8,686 nucleotides of DNA from Flavisolibacter sp. (GTDB lineage Bacteria; Bacteroidota; Bacteroidia; Chitinophagales; Chitinophagaceae). The stretch spans positions 1 through 8,686 of the forward strand of contig JACDAZ010000394.1 in assembly GCA_013695175.1 (NCBI GenBank), read 5' to 3'. Within the stretch, counting starts at the first letter, position 1; each line of letters starts with the position of its first letter. Made by a program: the position numbers and the translations under genes. The notes below the pieces were generated by a model. The model worked only from the letters and a program-made list of their open reading frames with translations, searched no databases and was not told where the DNA came from. Shown in pieces: positions 5,617 through 8,686 of this stretch.

Positions 5617-8600
5617 ATGGTCACAGTGAATCAGGTGAAAAGTAGAGTTATAGAACGGGTTTTTTTATTGCTTATCACTATTCTTTTATCATTTCTTTTT
5701 TATGAATTATTCCAGGTTTTAAAAAGAGATTTCGATGAAGTTCCTAAACGACTTGCTGAAGGAACAATGGTGAACTTAAATGATGGTGATGCTGCTGATC
5801 GACTTGCTTTATTACTGGAGAAGGGATTTTATTTTGATGATAAACGTGACATTGAAATCATCCGGAATTCTGTTGCACAAGGATTACTTCGTGAAGAAGG
5901 AGCTATTGATAATATTGGGGAACTGAATAAATCAAGATATAATGTTGATGCAGAACTGGCCTTTGCTCAAGGGGGTTCTTCCTTTAAAAGAAGAGCAACT
6001 CTTTCGCGTACATTAATTGGTTTTTCAAATGAAGATTCAATTCGTTATGAGAAGGAAAAAAAATCACCACCACCTGTTCCTTCTGCTAACAATTTATCAC
6101 TGGGGAAATATGCAATCAATGGTTCTATCTATAACAGAGACGAAAATCCTGTTGGTGGTGTTCTGGTAAGATTAGAAATGATTCTTCCGGAGGATAGTGT
6201 TTATAGTGAGAATGTTTCTGAAGTTGAAAATTTTATTAGGGAGCGAAGTGAAACATCTGTAAAAATATATGCATTAGATTCTTTAAAGAACAGGCAATTG
6301 CAATCATTAGTAGCCTATGCAAGAACAGGCGCTGATGGTAAATATTCTTTTTCTGGTTTACCGGAAAATAAAGCTTTTGAAGTTCTACCCTTACAACCCG
6401 GATTTCAATTCGGTGCATCAAAAGGTGTGCAGGAGTTAACCCAAAATCAATCCTTAAATTTTTTACAAAGTCAGCATAGTTTAAAATTGTTTTCTACCCG
6501 TGATTTTAATAATCTAAAAAGAGAAAAATCACTTATTGTAAGAACACCCGAAGAAGCAACCAGGTGGTATTTGATGATTGCAGCAGGATTTTTTTTCGGA
6601 TTTTTTCTTTTACATATTCTATTAAGTTTTCGATTTAGCCATGCAGATCAGTTAATACTTCCGGTGATAATGACACTGATTGGATTGTCACTGATTACTC
6701 TTTTAAGTTTACAGGATCCCTTAAGTGACAGGTTTTTGGCTCAAAGCACATTTTGGTACCTGATAATGGGTTTTGCCGGATTATTTATTGTATTATTTTT
6801 TAACCTGGCCCGTTTTACACCTGATTCAGGTTTGTACCGGATGTTTGTGTTTAAAGAAAGGAAATTTGCGCAGGGTTGGCAATGGGCAGGTTTGGCGTTG
6901 CTACTTTTAATCCTTACCATTTTATTAGGTACTGGTCCGGAAGGCAGTGGGGTAAAAGTGAACTTATTTGGGTTTCAGCCAAGTGAAGTAGTAAAATTTC
7001 TTATTGTTGTTTTTTTAGCCGGATTTTTTGCAGCTAATGAAAAGTTTATTTCTGAATATGTATCTGCACAAAAAAGATGGTCTTTTTTTTATACTGCATT
7101 AGGGGCTATAATAGTAGCCATTCTATTGTTTTTAATGTTAGGTGACCTTGGGCCAGCCATTGTTGTATGTTTTACTTTCATTATTCTATTTTCTTTTTCA
7201 CGTGGTGATTTTTATTATTTGGCAGGTGTTGTAGTAGTGTATGTTGCTGCTAATTTAATTTTAAAAAATGCCTTGCTGGCAACTTTAATAACTGCAGTGA
7301 TTTTATTTCTTCCCTTTATATTCAAAAAGAAAAATTTAAGTGAATCAGCCATTATGGCTTTGACGGTTATGGCCGGTTTTTTATTGCTAGACCAGGTTCC
7401 ATTAATTGACAAAGCTTTTCCCGGTCCTGTTCAGCGCCTTGTTGATAGAAAAGCAATATGGCAAAATAGTTGGGACAATGAAGTGTTTGGTGGTGACCAT
7501 GTAGCAAATGGCATATGGGCTATGGCCAGCGGAGGCATAAGTGGACAGGGCGTTGGTGAGGGATTTGCTAAAACAATTCCTGAAGCACATACAGATATGA
7601 TACTTCCATCAATGGGTGAAGAATTTGGGTGGGCGGGAATTATTTCTGTATTTATTTTATTTCTCATTTACCTGCACCGTTCTATAATCATCGGCAGGCA
7701 AACAGGAAGACCATTCTTATTTTACTTATGTGCCGGTATTGGGATCAGTACGTTCGTTCAGTTTTTATTAATTGCCGGTGGATCTACAGGTGCATTGCCT
7801 CTCTCAGGGGTTTCACTTCCTTTTGTTAGTTATGGTGGTTCTTCTTTAATTGTAAATTTAATTGCAGCCGGTTTCTTAATATCAGCTTCTTTAGTCAGGG
7901 GAACGGCAGTACAAATGCAGTACGTAACCGCGCAGCAGGATAAAAATCTGTTACCTGCTTTATTAGCTGCCTGTGTTGGAATTTTGATTTTGTCTGTGAA
8001 TGTATCGCGCTATTTGTTTAATAACGAGAAATGGGTGGTACAACCTGCTTTGGTGGCAGATAGAGGTGGTGCAAGAATGTTTAGCTATAATCCCCGTATT
8101 GCTATATTAATGAACAGGCTGCAGGCAGGTGCTTTGTTTGACAGGCAGGGACGATTATTAGCCACCAGTAAAAGAGAATTAATTTCTCATCATGCAGACA
8201 CACTAATTAGGGCAGGTTTGCAACGCCATGACCTGGTTTCTTTATCAAGAAAAAGATTAAGCCGTTATTATCCATTTGCAGAACATATGTTTTTTTGGAC
8301 CGGTGATGCAAACACAGGCATATTTACCGGTGCTACAAACGGTTATTTTGCGGAATATAAATTAGATGCAGAACTAAGAGGTTTTGCAACACCAATAATA
8401 AATTATAATGTCACTGCCACCCGTTATCGTGAAGATCGTTTTCTGCCACGTACATCAAGGGAAATGACAGTGCAGGGAAGGGATTATAGTGCCTTGTCTT
8501 ATTTGCTTTTAGCAGGTATTAATAGTAAAGAAGTTGAAGAATTCAAACAAAGAAACCGTGATGTGCAGTTAACAATGGATGCAGGTTTACAAACGGGGTT

Positions 8601-8686
8601 ACAAAAAAAGCTGGCTGTAAATGATTCCATGCAGGATAACAGGGTGTCCATTGTAGTAATGGAAGATTTCTCTGGTGATGTACTGG
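5617..8686 (+). CDS. SEDS glycosyltransferase-class B PBP fusion peptidoglycan synthase (3' end outside window)
   Basis: Open frame of at least 1023 codons starting one base after the phosphatase stop (TAA-T-ATG). Order: membrane helix (15-34); periplasmic region with a transthyretin/carboxypeptidase-regulatory-like domain (165-268, 'NGSIYNRDENPVGGV', 'TGADGKYSFSGLP'); a helix returning to the cytoplasm (317-338); then a full SEDS domain to about 761. SEDS members polymerise lipid II into glycan strands. 'FQPSEVVKF' (453-461), 'GDLGPAIVV' (509-517), 'PEAHTDMIL' (655-663, catalytic Asp equivalent D660) and 'LSGVSLPFVSYGGSSL' (729-744) are all present. A short linker (762-776) and another helix (777-797) lead into a class B PBP: 'YNPR' (824-827), 'AGALFDRQGRLLA' (837-849), a 'RYYP...' segment (884 on), and 'DVQLTMDAGLQ' (982-992), where the transpeptidase domain begins. 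SxxK, SxN and KTG motifs would lie beyond the window. Unlike ordinary rodA-pbpA pairs, no stop separates the two halves. Confidence 0.92.
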   Translation, partial: MVTVNQVKSRVIERVFLLLITILLSFLFYELFQVLKRDFDEVPKRLAEGTMVNLNDGDAADRLALLLEKGFYFDDKRDIEIIRNSVAQGLLREEGAIDNIGELNKSRYNVDAELAFAQGGSSFKRRATLSRTLIGFSNEDSIRYEKEKKSPPPVPSANNLSLGKYAINGSIYNRDENPVGGVLVRLEMILPEDSVYSENVSEVENFIRERSETSVKIYALDSLKNRQLQSLVAYARTGADGKYSFSGLPENKAFEVLPLQPGFQFGASKGVQELTQNQSLNFLQSQHSLKLFSTRDFNNLKREKSLIVRTPEEATRWYLMIAAGFFFGFFLLHILLSFRFSHADQLILPVIMTLIGLSLITLLSLQDPLSDRFLAQSTFWYLIMGFAGLFIVLFFNLARFTPDSGLYRMFVFKERKFAQGWQWAGLALLLLILTILLGTGPEGSGVKVNLFGFQPSEVVKFLIVVFLAGFFAANEKFISEYVSAQKRWSFFYTALGAIIVAILLFLMLGDLGPAIVVCFTFIILFSFSRGDFYYLAGVVVVYVAANLILKNALLATLITAVILFLPFIFKKKNLSESAIMALTVMAGFLLLDQVPLIDKAFPGPVQRLVDRKAIWQNSWDNEVFGGDHVANGIWAMASGGISGQGVGEGFAKTIPEAHTDMILPSMGEEFGWAGIISVFILFLIYLHRSIIIGRQTGRPFLFYLCAGIGISTFVQFLLIAGGSTGALPLSGVSLPFVSYGGSSLIVNLIAAGFLISASLVRGTAVQMQYVTAQQDKNLLPALLAACVGILILSVNVSRYLFNNEKWVVQPALVADRGGARMFSYNPRIAILMNRLQAGALFDRQGRLLATSKRELISHHADTLIRAGLQRHDLVSLSRKRLSRYYPFAEHMFFWTGDANTGIFTGATNGYFAEYKLDAELRGFATPIINYNVTATRYREDRFLPRTSREMTVQGRDYSALSYLLLAGINSKEVEEFKQRNRDVQLTMDAGLQTGLQKKLAVNDSMQDNRVSIVVMEDFSGDVL

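Noticed and set aside
6236..7667. Four short minus-strand frames (6236-6421, 7215-7412, 7402-7590, 7431-7667)
   Set aside because: All lie antisense to the SEDS-PBP fusion, whose + frame carries conserved motifs throughout this stretch.
7629..7829. + strand frame of 66 codons
   Set aside because: It is out of frame inside the SEDS domain, over the segment leading to PFVSYGGSS, so it is a shadow.

Overview
This AT-rich window reads as a chromosomal segment of a Bacteroidota bacterium, most likely of the Chitinophagia/Chitinophagaceae type. This is an inference from three things: A/T-rich translation starts with little or no Shine-Dalgarno sequence, the protein sequence style (for example the cysteine-tailed CDF transporter), and the gene neighbourhood. 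All genes are on the + strand and the region is densely packed. I see no mobile elements, tRNA or rRNA genes, or CRISPR arrays.

Left part (1-2965): the 3' end of an LptF/LptG-type lipopolysaccharide-export permease, cut by the window edge. It is followed by a cation diffusion facilitator (CDF) metal transporter, an OsmC-family protein one base downstream of it, and a 1-Cys (Prx6-type) peroxiredoxin. The last three form a plausible metal/peroxide homeostasis group. A perfect 7-bp stem with a T tract at 2977-3000 closes this part.

Right part (3143-8686, running off the end): a compact cluster with gaps of 6 bp or less. In order it holds (i) a cytoplasmic protein with a C-terminal degenerate FHA-like domain and an N-terminal half faintly resembling actinobacterial FhaA; (ii) a previously uncalled 32-residue single-pass membrane peptide whose stop overlaps the next start; (iii) a PP2C-family Ser/Thr phosphatase with a transmembrane anchor and a predicted periplasmic beta-rich domain; and (iv) a giant open gene of at least 1023 codons. 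The giant gene encodes a periplasmic transthyretin/carboxypeptidase-regulatory-like domain, a complete SEDS (FtsW/RodA) glycosyltransferase and the start of a class B penicillin-binding protein in one polypeptide.

The right part is the interesting one. Its order (FHA, PP2C, SEDS, bPBP) matches the mycobacterial fhaA/fhaB-pstP-rodA-pbpA-pknA-pknB cluster, but in a Gram-negative-type genome and with the polymerase and transpeptidase fused. The natural hypothesis is a phosphorylation-controlled, self-contained septal or elongation peptidoglycan synthase. A Ser/Thr kinase and/or further FHA genes would be expected just downstream of the window. The gene functions rest on visible motifs; the system-level claim is inference.
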